Of a DNA stretch of 64,000 bases, positions 17,490 to 25,634 are shown piece after piece (positions within the stretch are counted from its first letter, which is position 1; every line of letters begins with the position of its first letter). A program made the translations under genes and the position numbers. The notes under the pieces were generated by a model that saw only the letters and a list, made by a program, of their open reading frames with translations, was not told the origin of the DNA and did not search any database. The stretch is taken from positions 1-64,000 of the forward strand of contig NZ_JAJUHW010000005.1 of NCBI RefSeq assembly GCF_029265695.1, in the 5' to 3' direction. This DNA is from Gracilinema caldarium (GTDB lineage: Bacteria > Spirochaetota > Spirochaetia > Treponematales > Breznakiellaceae).

Positions 17490-17518
17490 TTGACCCAAAA
17501 TAGGATATTCAGTATTGT
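17490..17518 (+). promoter_or_regulatory. Candidate promoter upstream of the 17.55-kb membrane-protein gene
   Basis: TTGACC (17490-17495) and TATTGT (17513-17518) are separated by 17 bp. Transcription would begin near 17525, ahead of the GAGG ribosome site at about 17538. A TTG in the -35 box is in frame with the gene, but is better explained as promoter than as start codon. Confidence 0.5.
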
Positions 17519-17549
17519 AAAATCGGAATCAAGAGGCGAGGTCTTAAGC

Positions 17550-17957
17550 ATGTTACAGTTTTATTTTTTGTCGATTCTATGCAATGCGCTGGCTGGCTAT
17601 GCACTTATAACCGACTCTGAAGCCAAATCCTCTATTTTAGATGGTATCCGTTCTTATGTTCTCGATGAAACCTTCCGGCTTGTTTTAGGGGTGCTTACCA
17701 TGGTCGTAGGGTTCTTTAAAATACTCTCGGTAATCCGGGGAGACATTCCAGTCATTGGGGATATTCTGCCTGCGGCGGCGGGATTAGTTGCCGGTTTTTC
17801 GCTTTTATTTGAATTTTATAAATCCCGATCTACGGTAATTGATGAGCAGACAGAAAAAATCGAAACCTTTCTGACCTCCAATCGTAAATGGGTTGGATAT
17901 GCGGCCATTATAAGCGCCGGAACCCATTTCCTTTTCCCGACTGTACTGTTTTTTTGA
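17550..17957 (+). CDS. Small multi-pass membrane protein
   Basis: A 135-residue membrane protein of unknown function. Hydrophobic segments are near residues 3-22 (LQFYFLSILCNALAGYALI), 45-62 (LVLGVLTMVVGFFKILSV), 70-90 (IGDILPAAAGLVAGFSLLFEF) and 115-133. A charged loop (KSRSTVIDEQTEKIETFLTSNRK) lies before the last helix. The ATG at 17550 follows GAGGCGAGG at a normal distance; a longer frame starting at a TTG at 17490 begins inside a -35 box and is not preferred. The NUDIX gene follows 12 bp later. Confidence 0.7.
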   Translation: MLQFYFLSILCNALAGYALITDSEAKSSILDGIRSYVLDETFRLVLGVLTMVVGFFKILSVIRGDIPVIGDILPAAAGLVAGFSLLFEFYKSRSTVIDEQTEKIETFLTSNRKWVGYAAIISAGTHFLFPTVLFF

Positions 17958-17969
17958 TATGGGGAGCCT

Positions 17970-18386
17970 GTGGAAAGGGATAAAAAACAACGGTCTGTGG
18001 CCGGAATTTGTATTAAAGGAGAAAAACTCTTTATTGCAAAACGTATTCCGGGCGGCTCAATGGGAGAACGATGGGAATTCCCTGGCGGAAAGGTAGAAGC
18101 AGAAGAGTCGGACCAGGACGCCCTCATTCGGGAGTACAAAGAAGAATTTGGAGTTCCCGTCACGGTCGGCCCCTGTATCGCCACTTCAGAATTTGAACAC
18201 CACCAGCAAAAACGCTACCTTTTTGCATACCTCGTACATATTCCGGACCTGCAGTTTGAGATGACAGAACACACCCAATATCGCTGGGCAACCCTGGATG
18301 AAATAAAAGAGCTCAATTTTGCCGATTCGGATAAAAAACTCATACCTGATATTGCTCACTATTTACAGAATATACAGGGAAATTAA
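17970..18386 (+). CDS. NUDIX hydrolase, MutT-like (8-oxo-dGTP diphosphatase type)
   Basis: A 138-residue NUDIX enzyme. The complete NUDIX box G-x5-E-x7-REx2EE-x-G is present from GGKVEAEE to REYKEEFG, at about residues 39-62. RSVAGICIKGEKLFIAKR before it and YRWATLDEIKELNF near the end match the MutT group that removes oxidised dGTP. The start is a GTG with GGGGAG three bases upstream, which is close but usable. It directly precedes a lipoprotein gene with no gap, so they share a transcript. The exact nucleotide substrate is not proven by sequence. Confidence 0.88.
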   Translation: MERDKKQRSVAGICIKGEKLFIAKRIPGGSMGERWEFPGGKVEAEESDQDALIREYKEEFGVPVTVGPCIATSEFEHHQQKRYLFAYLVHIPDLQFEMTEHTQYRWATLDEIKELNFADSDKKLIPDIAHYLQNIQGN

Positions 18387-18779
18387 ATGTATAAAATGAA
18401 AAATCTTCTTAAAAGTGGTCTTCTAGTCGCTCTCATGCTCAGCAGTTCATCCTGTTTTATTGCAAGTCCCGAAAAGGAACTTAAACCTCCCGCAACTTTT
18501 CCTCTTTCGCGTTCAGCTATCGGTTATGTTTTAATTACCGATACATACACCCAGTTGCTTGACAGCCTTGGAAATAACAGTGTATCCCTCGGCGTTTTAA
18601 GAAAAGGATCTATTCTGCCCGTCTTAGAGCGTAGAATCGTGCAAAGCGAAAGCAAGGCTGAACACTGGATTCTGGTGACGGCCCAAGAAAAGGGCTGGAT
18701 TCGGGAAGCTTCGGGCCGCCTTTTTGCAACAGAAGCCCAGGCAAAAACAGCTCTCAATTTCATGCAAGAAAGGGAATGA
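18387..18779 (+). CDS. Small lipoprotein with SH3-like domain
   Basis: A 130-residue predicted lipoprotein: MYKMKNLLKSGLLVALMLSSSSC is a lipoprotein signal with the acylated Cys at about residue 23. Residues 45-110 (AIGYVLITDTYTQLLDSLG, SLGVLRKGSILPVLERRI, WILVTAQEKGWIREA) follow the pattern of a bacterial SH3-like domain, often used to bind cell-wall peptides or proteins. It starts one base after the NUDIX stop, and its own stop overlaps the next ATG (ATGA). The ligand is unknown. Confidence 0.72.
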   Translation: MYKMKNLLKSGLLVALMLSSSSCFIASPEKELKPPATFPLSRSAIGYVLITDTYTQLLDSLGNNSVSLGVLRKGSILPVLERRIVQSESKAEHWILVTAQEKGWIREASGRLFATEAQAKTALNFMQERE

Positions 18780-20141
18780 TGAACACTATTATTTTATACC
18801 TGGCCCCGCTGGTGATTGGGGCGATCATTGGCTATGTAACAAACGCAATTGCAATAAAAATGCTTTTTAGGCCCCTGTATCCCATTAAAATAGGTCCCTT
18901 TCAATTACCCTTTACTCCTGGTATTCTTCCCCGGGAACGACACAAACTTGCTGATAACATAGGACGCATGGTAGAACGGGAACTTCTTACCGAAGAAATA
19001 ATCCGTCAACGTTTATCCAAACCGGATGTTATCCAAGCTGTCGAACAAGGAGTATCCTCTGCCACAGAACAGCTGCTCGATACAAAACTGCAGGGCAGTT
19101 CCGATTTCGCCAAAGAAGCTATTGATTTTCTTGTGCACACGATTCATAACCCAGGCTTTATCAATACTGTAGGTTCTCTGTTAGATAACGTTGCGATGGA
19201 CCTCCAGGGACGGAAAATATCAGACCTTTCAGGAATAGAGATTGATGAACTGCAGGCAAAGGTGCAGCTTGTAATTTCCCAACAGCTTGAACAGCTGCTC
19301 CCCGCCGCATCCAGCAGTATCGGAAGCCTCCTGGATTCCCATTACATGGAATTAAAGGATAGGCTTATTAATTTTTTGCGTCTCCCAGAAATTCATGAAC
19401 AGCTGGAAGTACAGGGCAGGATTTTTTTTGCAAAAAACGTTTCTTAAGCTCAATACATTCCAGAGATTTTTTATTTCCGCAGCCCAGTATGACAAAACCC
19501 TGGATGAACGGATGGGCGATATTATCGATGACCTCATTTACCAAATTGATGTTCTTTTAAGCAAAGAAGAAAATAAAATCATGCTTGTCCGTCATGTCCA
19601 ATCTTTTATAGCCGATTTAGGAACAAAGCGAGAGACCCTGTATCGTCTCACGGGGATGCTGAACGGCCTTATTGCACCAGCCCTCCATAAAGAACTGGGA
19701 GACCTTGTACAAAGCATTACCGGCCTAGATCGGAAAGCCCAACGAGAAGTCCTCTGCACCAGGTTTCAGTCATGGATACAGGCAAGCAGCGAAGAAGCCA
19801 TTAAGGCTTCTCTATTGAAGTATTTAAATCAACATGCAGACAGCCGTATAGGCGAAATAGTAAACATAGAAAAGACTCAAAAAGCCCATATTGATGGATT
19901 TATCGCCCATACTTTGATTGATATGGCACACAGAAAAATCGCCGATGCCCTCAAGATGATTAACATACGAAGCATCGTATCAGACCGCATCGAATCCCTC
20001 GATATGGAATCGGTAGAACGTATCGTGCTCGATGTTATGGCGAGCCAATTCAAATGGATTAACATATTTGGAGCTATTCTCGGGGCCCTCATCGGTGCAG
20101 GTCAGGTGGTGCTCTCATTCTTTCTTAAAGGTCTCAACTGA
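18776..20141 (+). pseudogene. DUF445-family membrane protein, split by a frameshift at an eight-T run
   Basis: Two overlapping frames together make one DUF445 protein of about 455 residues. The first frame (18776-19447) has the family hallmark GYVTNAIAIKMLFRPLYP in its N-terminal membrane segment. The second frame carries the rest, ending in WINIFGAILGALIGAGQVVLSFFL, the expected C-terminal helix. The break is at eight T residues at 19422-19429; with seven the product would read GRIFLQKTFLKLNTFQRFF without interruption. It could be a sequencing error, a real mutation, a phase-variable tract, or a site of transcriptional slippage. The start is coupled to the lipoprotein gene by ATGA. The end overlaps rlmN by 27 bp. 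Confidence 0.85.
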
Positions 20142-21158
20142 GCCAAGCTGTCCGCAGGCTCCGGACACGCCGCGGCCCTTTCGGTACCTTCTTGTCACCG
20201 TGAGTCCCCGCCGTTCAAGCTCCGCAACCATGGCATCTATTTCCCTGTCAGTAGGTTCTTCAAAATCTGTGCCATCAATACCCATACCATCCACCGGATT
20301 CCATGGAATAAGGTTGATGATAACATCGAGCCCTTTGGCAAACTGAGCCAGTGTGATGGCATCTTCTTTTTTGGTGTTCACGTCTTTAAGCAGAACCGCT
20401 TCCAAGGTTATCCGTTTGTCATGCTTTGACTGAAAGTATCTCAGGGCTTCCTTAAGCTCTGACAACGGATTGGTTTTACTGACGGGCATTAATTTTTCTC
20501 GCATTGCCTCATTTGCAGTCGTAAGGGATACAGCCAGTCTTACCTCAGGCCCATTATCCGCCAAATCTTTAATACCCGAAACAATACCGCTCGTAGAAAT
20601 GGTTATTCTGCGCCGAGACATTCCGAGGCCCGCGGGGTCGGACCAAATATTCATGGCTGTTCTTAAATTGATTAGGTTGAGCAGGGGCTCCCCCATTCCC
20701 ATGACTACAATATTTGATATATCACCAGCAGCAGCTTGGCAATGATAAAGCTGCTCGGCGATTTCTGCGGCATTTAGGTTTCGCAAAAAGCCAAGGCTGC
20801 CGGTTTTGCAGAACGCACAGGCCATAGGACAGCCAACCTGAGTAGAAATACAGGCTGTTTTCCGCCCCTCTCCGTCCACCAAAACCACAGCCTCAATTTT
20901 AGTTCCATCCTGGAGGGCAATCTGCAGCTTAATTGTACCATCCGAATCGGTGAGTGTATCGGCTACGTATGTTTCCATGACCAAAAAACGTTCACTCAGT
21001 GTTTTCCGCAATTCCTGGGAAAGATCGGTCATTTGGTCAAAATTTCGAGCTCCGCGGGAAATCCATTTAAAGATTTGCCGGGCCCGAAAAGCGGGTAGGG
21101 GTTTTAAAAGTTCGATTAACTCGCCAAGGGTATAGCCTGTGATACTCGGTAAAGCCAT
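20115..21158 (-). CDS. rlmN: 23S rRNA A2503 / tRNA A37 C2-methyltransferase
   Basis: RlmN is a radical-SAM enzyme that methylates C2 of A2503 in 23S rRNA and of A37 in some tRNAs. The 347-residue length is typical. The radical-SAM cysteines are Cys110, Cys114 and Cys117 (GCPMACAFC). Cys335 in GACGQL corresponds to the methyl-carrying cysteine near the C-terminus. VVMGMGEPLLN and RRITISTSG are further family motifs. The ATG overlaps the stop of the TPR gene (TAATG), so they are coupled. Its 3' end overlaps the convergent DUF445 gene by 27 bp. Confidence 0.97.
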   Translation of the reverse strand: MALPSITGYTLGELIELLKPLPAFRARQIFKWISRGARNFDQMTDLSQELRKTLSERFLVMETYVADTLTDSDGTIKLQIALQDGTKIEAVVLVDGEGRKTACISTQVGCPMACAFCKTGSLGFLRNLNAAEIAEQLYHCQAAAGDISNIVVMGMGEPLLNLINLRTAMNIWSDPAGLGMSRRRITISTSGIVSGIKDLADNGPEVRLAVSLTTANEAMREKLMPVSKTNPLSELKEALRYFQSKHDKRITLEAVLLKDVNTKKEDAITLAQFAKGLDVIINLIPWNPVDGMGIDGTDFEEPTDREIDAMVAELERRGLTVTRRYRKGRGVSGACGQLGSVETFKKE

Positions 21159-22312
21159 TATGCTTGTAATTTCTCTAAGTACTCGGATATGGCTGCATTT
21201 CGCTGACCTGTCTTTTGGAATTCAGCGAGAATTTCGATAGCCCGTTCTTTGTCGCCCTTCTTTATCCAGCAATCGGCCAGCTCAATGTACAGGCGGTAAT
21301 TTTTGGGATCCTGCTGTACAAGACGCCGTAGTGATTCAATCGCATCATCATATTTGCCTTGCATCTTTGAAACCACAGCAAGACCCAGCACCGCATATAT
21401 ATCAAATTCAATATTTAAGGCCCGGTGATAATAATCAGCGGCCTTGTCAAAGTCTCCCATATTGCGGTATGCGTCTCCAGCACGGGTAAGAATGACCTTA
21501 TTGCGGGGATCCTGTTCCAGAATTTTGTTCCAATATTCAAGAGATTTATGCTGTTGGTTCATGCCACGGTAACAGTCAGCGAGGCCAAATAGAGCATAGA
21601 AGTTGTAGGGATCCATTTTAAGGGCCCGTTCAAAATAAGGTACCCCTTCTGCAAAGGTTTTGAGCTTCCGGTGACAGTTCCCAATAGATGTAAGCACCCG
21701 GATATCAACATTGTCTTTGTGAAGGGAAAGCATCTTTTCCCAATAATATAATGCGTCCCGGTATTCTTTAAAATCGTAGTGCAGGTGTCCAAGGCCGATC
21801 AGTGCATAAGGATTGTTTTCTTCCATCTCAAGGACTCTTAAATAGACCGCCTTGGATTTGCGAAAATCCCGTACTTTCCGGTATGCGTCGGCAACACGGG
21901 TAAGCACCGTAATATTGTGATCATCATGGAGGAGGTACTGTTCCCAGATCTCAATAGCCTTTTGGTACTGATTTAATGCCTTGTAGCAATCTGCAAGACC
22001 AAAAAGGGCATAATTGTTACCCGGATGATGGGATAGACAGCGGCGGTAATATTCAACCGCTTCACGGAATGCACCCCGTTTGCGGGCTGTGTCTCCAAGG
22101 CCGACCAGGGCATAATTATTATCAGGATTCTTCGCTAAAATCTCTTCAAAGGCAGCCATGGCTTCTGCAAGTTTGTTCTCTTTTATAAGCTGATATCCCT
22201 TTTTAGACAGTTCAGAGATTTCAGAAAACTCATCCTTTTCTTTTTTATCCCCTTCATTGACAGGGGAGCTTTGTTCCATATTTGGATTTAAAAAATTCTG
22301 ATCGTCACCCAT
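21158..22312 (-). CDS. TPR-repeat protein
   Basis: A 384-residue cytoplasmic protein made almost entirely of 34-residue tetratricopeptide repeats. About nine units are visible, each with patterns such as NYALVGLGDTARKRGAFREAVEYYRR and NYALFGLADCYKALNQYQKAIEIWE. There is no signal peptide; the first 30 residues are polar and acidic. Repeats of this kind act as protein-binding scaffolds, and the partner is unknown. The ATG at 22312 has AGGA eight bases upstream and follows the previous stop by one base; an ATG at 22327 is less well placed. Gene order is small TPR-like protein, TPR protein, rlmN. Confidence 0.88.
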   Translation of the reverse strand: MGDDQNFLNPNMEQSSPVNEGDKKEKDEFSEISELSKKGYQLIKENKLAEAMAAFEEILAKNPDNNYALVGLGDTARKRGAFREAVEYYRRCLSHHPGNNYALFGLADCYKALNQYQKAIEIWEQYLLHDDHNITVLTRVADAYRKVRDFRKSKAVYLRVLEMEENNPYALIGLGHLHYDFKEYRDALYYWEKMLSLHKDNVDIRVLTSIGNCHRKLKTFAEGVPYFERALKMDPYNFYALFGLADCYRGMNQQHKSLEYWNKILEQDPRNKVILTRAGDAYRNMGDFDKAADYYHRALNIEFDIYAVLGLAVVSKMQGKYDDAIESLRRLVQQDPKNYRLYIELADCWIKKGDKERAIEILAEFQKTGQRNAAISEYLEKLQA

Positions 22313-22313
22313 A

Positions 22314-22646
22314 CTATTTTTCCTCATCCTGTATCAATTTTTGTATCAAAGCACTCAGTTTTTCAATTAACGGTTCTGCTTTGTTTTTATCCGGTGCAAG
22401 CCAATACATTTTAAGGGCATCGAGACTGCGGCCATGTTCCAAATACCAGTCTCCAAGGCGGATAAGTCCATCCGAATAGCCAGTGGTGATAAAAATACGT
22501 TCCGCCGCCTTAATGTCACCCTTGTTGAATAATTCGTTACCCTTTCTGTTGAGTTGAACTTTTTGTGTCGAATCAAGCTCTGGTCGTGTTGTTGTTTTTA
22601 TAAATCCGAGGTTTTCGAAACGACCAAACAAGGTATCCTTATTCAA
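22314..22646 (-). CDS. Small TPR-like protein
   Basis: A 110-residue protein not assigned to a named family. It contains one clear helical pair resembling a TPR unit (LNRKGNELFNKGDIKAAERIFITTGYSDGLIRLGDWYLEHGRSLDALKMYWLA). The start is TTG at 22646, supported by AGGG seven bases upstream; no ATG lies near. A TATAAT sequence stands about 13 bases before that site. The end is one base from the TPR gene start, so the proteins may act together. Confidence 0.7.
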   Translation of the reverse strand: MNKDTLFGRFENLGFIKTTTRPELDSTQKVQLNRKGNELFNKGDIKAAERIFITTGYSDGLIRLGDWYLEHGRSLDALKMYWLAPDKNKAEPLIEKLSALIQKLIQDEEK

Positions 22647-22738
22647 CTTTTATCCCTATAAATTATAATATAAAATATAGAGCAAGCGCAACCAAATTTG
22701 CAATAAAAAACTGTAAAAAACTCTAAAATATGAGATAT

Positions 22739-22888
22739 GAGCCAATTTCAAAAGTCGGTCACTTTTGAAATTGGCTTTGCGATTGCTTGCGGTTGCGCGC
22801 AGTTTCTCTAAAACTGCATGCAACCGCTACGCCAAATCGCGGATTTCAAGGTAGCTCTTTCAAAACTCTCTAAGTTTTGAAAGAGCTT
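22739..22888. repeat. Modular palindromic repeat, copy A
   Basis: This 150-bp non-coding element has three nested parts. First is a perfect 15-bp hairpin (GCCAATTTCAAAAGT at 22741-22755 with its complement at 22761-22775, 5-nt loop). Next is a central palindrome bounded by GCGATT and AATCGC that contains GGTTGC/GCAACC and CAGTTT/AAACTG arms. Last is a second perfect 15-bp hairpin (AGCTCTTTCAAAACT at 22853-22867 with 22873-22887, 5-nt loop). Both outer hairpins share the core TTTCAAAA. A close second copy occurs at 62.37 kb. It fills most of the gap between the TPR gene and rsmD. No coding capacity is seen. Confidence 0.85.
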
Positions 22889-22894
22889 TAGATA

Positions 22895-23428
22895 TTATTG
22901 TTCCATTCGATAAAAATCGACTATAGATCGCCCGTATTCTCTGCGATCTATCAATGTGAGTGTTTCAACCTGATCTGGAAAATGATCCTCCCGCGGCCGG
23001 TGAATAAGCAAAACAGAGCCCGGTTTCATCAATTTAGACCGTGCAATTGACGCAACGAGCTGCTGCTTAAAACGGTAAGGGAAGGGGGGATCGCAAAAAA
23101 TGTAATCGAATGAGTGTTTTGCCCGTTTTACAAAGAGTTCGGCGGACATAAAATGACAATTTATCCGTACCGGCGATATAGAAACATTTTTAATGAGGGT
23201 GCTTCGTTTTAAGCTGTCCATTTCCACCGCATCAATCGGATCTGCTCCGCGGCTTGCGGCCTCCAGGGCAATAATACCCGAGCCGGAAAAAATATCTAAA
23301 AAGGACTTTCCTGTTAAGTCTCCCAGAATTGCGAATACCGATTCGCGCATGCGGTCCATAGCAGGCCGTATAACCCCGTCAGGGACTTCAACTTTTCTTC
23401 CGCATAATTGACCTCCGGTTATTCTCAT
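22895..23428 (-). CDS. rsmD: 16S rRNA guanine-966 N2-methyltransferase
   Basis: RsmD uses SAM to methylate N2 of G966 in 16S rRNA during 30S assembly. The 177-residue protein has MRITGGQLCGRKVEVP at the start, the SAM-binding motif FLDIFSGSGIIALEAASRGA near residue 43, and the catalytic DPPF motif in YIFCDPPFPYRF near 115. Length is normal. CAGGAG precedes the ATG. It begins 4 bp after the flavoprotein gene and ends next to repeat copy A. Confidence 0.94.
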   Translation of the reverse strand: MRITGGQLCGRKVEVPDGVIRPAMDRMRESVFAILGDLTGKSFLDIFSGSGIIALEAASRGADPIDAVEMDSLKRSTLIKNVSISPVRINCHFMSAELFVKRAKHSFDYIFCDPPFPYRFKQQLVASIARSKLMKPGSVLLIHRPREDHFPDQVETLTLIDRREYGRSIVDFYRMEQ

Positions 23429-23432
23429 AGGC

Positions 23433-24716
23433 TTACTCCTGTTTTAGGATCCCGTCGGCTACGCGGAGGCCGCTTGCCCAGGCTGCTGTAATGCCCCGGC
23501 TTGTACCAGCACCGTCCCCTGCAAGGTAGACCCCATCCAGGGCCATAAAATAGCGGGGATCCTTAAATTGGGGCTTATTAGCATAGAGCTTTATTTCGGG
23601 GTAATACATAATAGTGCTTGGATGTAATACTCCGGGCACGATAGTATCCAGCAGTTTCAGGGCTTTCCAGATGGATCTCAGAAATTTGGCCGGCATGACT
23701 AAGCTTATGTCTCCGGGGGTGCAGTCTTTAAGGGTCGGTTCAAAATCAAATAAATCATGATTAAAACCATCCCTAGTTGAACGCTTTCCCATCCTAAAGT
23801 CCCCGACCCGCTGCATTAAGGGTTTGCCGCCCCCGGCAAGCATAGCCTGGAGACCGAGCATTTCTGCAAAATCTTGCCCTGATGCTAAGGGTTCGGTAAA
23901 TTCAACACTCCGGAGCATGGCAAAGTTAACTAATCCATTGGCAGGACGTTCCGCAGACCAGGCGTGGCCGTTCACACTGTAATAGGTTTGACCATGACCT
24001 GTTTCATACCGTTCTTTAACCACATGGGCACTACGAGAGTTGGTGCAGAAAGTACGTACCCGTTCGGGAAACAGAAATTTTGGGTCGTAATAATCTTTAA
24101 CGATAGGGTAGTGGACTTCTCTGGTTTCTACCCGGATACCAACATCAATTGAATTGTCCGAATAGGGAATTCCTATGGTGGCCATGAGTTTTCTAAGGAA
24201 GTCAAAACCGCCCCTGCCGGGAGCAATGAGGATAGCCTTATACTCCAGTTCCCGTTTGTTAGTTTGAATAATCTTTTTTTGGGGATCGATACTGATCAAC
24301 GTCTCTTCCAGGGAGACCTCAACTCCTTTGCTCTGCAGTTCTCCGATCAGTCTATTGATGAGACGCAAGCCCCCATCGGTACCCAAATGGGCCTGCTTTA
24401 CATCCAGGAGTTCAACACCAATTTTTTGTGCCCGCTGGCCGTAGGCGCTCACATTTTTCCGTTCCATGAGGGATGGTTTTAAGAATGCAGTAACCCGTTC
24501 TAGATAATGCTCGGCCATATCTCGGGGCCAAAAATCTATGGGAAAACCTATAGGGTAGGTAAAATTCATTTTGCAATCATTTCGAAGGCCCCCAGAAGAT
24601 ACTTTTGCCTTATCGAGCAGAATGATACGGGATTGTGGCCTTTTTTCTATCAATTCAAATGCCGCACCGAGACCCGTCGGGCCTGTTCCAACAAGAATAA
24701 CATCAGCCTTTTCCAT
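23433..24716 (-). CDS. FAD-dependent oxidoreductase
   Basis: A 427-residue flavoprotein with the Rossmann dinucleotide motif ILVGTGPTGLGAAFELIE at the N-terminus and the second FAD contact YLAGDGAGTSRGITAAWASGLRVADGIL at the C-terminus. The middle segment (APGRGGFDFLRKLMATIGIPYSDNSIDVGIRVE) matches the family of conserved NAD(P)/FAD-dependent dehydrogenases related to HI0933/BaiN-type proteins. The reaction is unknown. The ATG at 24716 gives the motif at the usual place; a TTG at 24746 is in frame, and neither has a good ribosome site. It is coupled to rsmD 4 bp downstream. Confidence 0.82.
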   Translation of the reverse strand: MEKADVILVGTGPTGLGAAFELIEKRPQSRIILLDKAKVSSGGLRNDCKMNFTYPIGFPIDFWPRDMAEHYLERVTAFLKPSLMERKNVSAYGQRAQKIGVELLDVKQAHLGTDGGLRLINRLIGELQSKGVEVSLEETLISIDPQKKIIQTNKRELEYKAILIAPGRGGFDFLRKLMATIGIPYSDNSIDVGIRVETREVHYPIVKDYYDPKFLFPERVRTFCTNSRSAHVVKERYETGHGQTYYSVNGHAWSAERPANGLVNFAMLRSVEFTEPLASGQDFAEMLGLQAMLAGGGKPLMQRVGDFRMGKRSTRDGFNHDLFDFEPTLKDCTPGDISLVMPAKFLRSIWKALKLLDTIVPGVLHPSTIMYYPEIKLYANKPQFKDPRYFMALDGVYLAGDGAGTSRGITAAWASGLRVADGILKQE

Positions 24717-24761
24717 GGGAGTTATAGTAACATATTTAGATGGCAAAAGACGAGGGGGCTT

Positions 24762-25202
24762 TTAGTCCTGCAATAATTCTCTCAGTTCCTGGGGACTTAC
24801 CACCATTCCGTTATCCTGTTCGGCAGGACGCATAGAAAGAAGCTGTTCCAACTGAACAATGCGATTTTTAGAACCCGCTTTGTACTGTTCAAGCTTTTCG
24901 GATATCGGGATAAAAGCTGCCCCAATAGTTCCTTTACCCTGTAAGAGGGTATCCAAAAGCTCCACTAAATCTTCCTCTAGATCAAGCACATTATGGACCT
25001 GTTCTTCCCAGTCTATGAATTTTTCATTTTCTTGAATTGCATTAATGCAAAATTCCAGCAGGGACTGAAGGTTATCCAGATCCTGGATATAAAGCTCAAG
25101 AAACAAGTCCGGTTCAAGTATAAGAGATACCCCTTCGCTTAATAGCTTGAGCTTGCTGTGCAAATAAAATAGGGTGTCTTCAATGTTGATACGTTTTGGC
25201 AT
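24762..25202 (-). CDS. Helical protein of unknown function
   Basis: A 146-residue, acidic, leucine-rich and mainly helical protein that I do not recognise. It has no signal peptide or membrane segment and contains no Cys/His metal pattern. Segments such as LQSLLEFCINAIQENEKFIDWEEQ and NVLDLEEDLVELLDTLLQ suggest a helical bundle or coiled coil. The ATG at 25202 follows GAGG at a good distance; a start at 25214 is also open. It diverges from the S6 operon and stands first in a possible unit with the flavoprotein and rsmD. Confidence 0.7.
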   Translation of the reverse strand: MPKRINIEDTLFYLHSKLKLLSEGVSLILEPDLFLELYIQDLDNLQSLLEFCINAIQENEKFIDWEEQVHNVLDLEEDLVELLDTLLQGKGTIGAAFIPISEKLEQYKAGSKNRIVQLEQLLSMRPAEQDNGMVVSPQELRELLQD

Positions 25203-25254
25203 CACAATCCTCACTTAAGGTATCGGTATGGCAAGTATTCGACTTAAACCTTAC

Positions 25255-25283
25255 TTGACAAGGAAAAACGCTTTCTATAGACT
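25255..25283 (+). promoter_or_regulatory. Promoter of the S6-SSB-S18-L9-DnaB cluster
   Basis: TTGACA (25255-25260) and TAGACT (25278-25283) with a 17-bp spacer. This gives a leader of about 55 nt before rpsF. Confidence 0.6.
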
Positions 25284-25297
25284 ACCATAGCCTCTTT

Positions 25298-25317
25298 ATC
25301 CGTCTGTGTCGACGGAT
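25298..25317 (+). promoter_or_regulatory. rpsF leader stem-loop
   Basis: ATCCGTC and GACGGAT form a 7-bp stem around TGTGTC in the rpsF leader, followed by the AAGGAGGA ribosome site at 25333-25340. S6:S18 autoregulatory RNA structures with CCG-containing stems are known in rpsF leaders of many bacteria. Assignment here is tentative. Confidence 0.4.
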
Positions 25318-25343
25318 CAATCATAAGTCCGTAAGGAGGACCC

Positions 25344-25625
25344 ATGCGTCAGTATGAACTGACGGTCATCTTCCCACTAGAAGAAGACCTCTACAAAGCT
25401 GGACGTGAGCTTGTTCTGGCAGATCTTGCCAACCATGGAGCTCAGGTCGAAAAAACCGATGAAATGGGAGATAGAGACCTCGCCTATCCCATCAACAAAA
25501 AAACTCGCGGTCGTTACACCCTGTATACCGTCAAAATGGATCCAGCGCAGCTTGTTGCTCTGGAACGGGCCTTTAAACTGAATAATAACATTATTCGCCA
25601 CCTCTTTGTAAAAGTAGAGGAATAA
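25344..25625 (+). CDS. rpsF: Ribosomal protein S6
   Basis: S6 binds the central domain of 16S rRNA as a heterodimer with S18, which is encoded two genes later. The 93-residue product starts MRQYELTVIFPLEEDL and contains GDRDLAYPINKKTRGRYTLYTV and LNNNIIRHLFVK, all typical. An AAGGAGGA site precedes the ATG. It is the first gene of the rpsF-ssb-rpsR-DUF2232-rplI-dnaB cluster, and its leader contains a stem-loop that may take part in S6:S18 feedback. Confidence 0.97.
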   Translation: MRQYELTVIFPLEEDLYKAGRELVLADLANHGAQVEKTDEMGDRDLAYPINKKTRGRYTLYTVKMDPAQLVALERAFKLNNNIIRHLFVKVEE

Positions 25626-25634
25626 GGAAATAGT

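Noticed and set aside
17490-17549. TTG start for the membrane protein at 17.5 kb
   Set aside because: That TTG is part of a TTGACC -35 box with a matching -10; an ATG with a good ribosome site lies downstream.
22739-22888. Simple Rho-independent terminator as the only explanation of the hairpins
   Set aside because: Two long hairpins plus a central palindrome, repeated 40 kb away and without U-runs, are more than a terminator needs.
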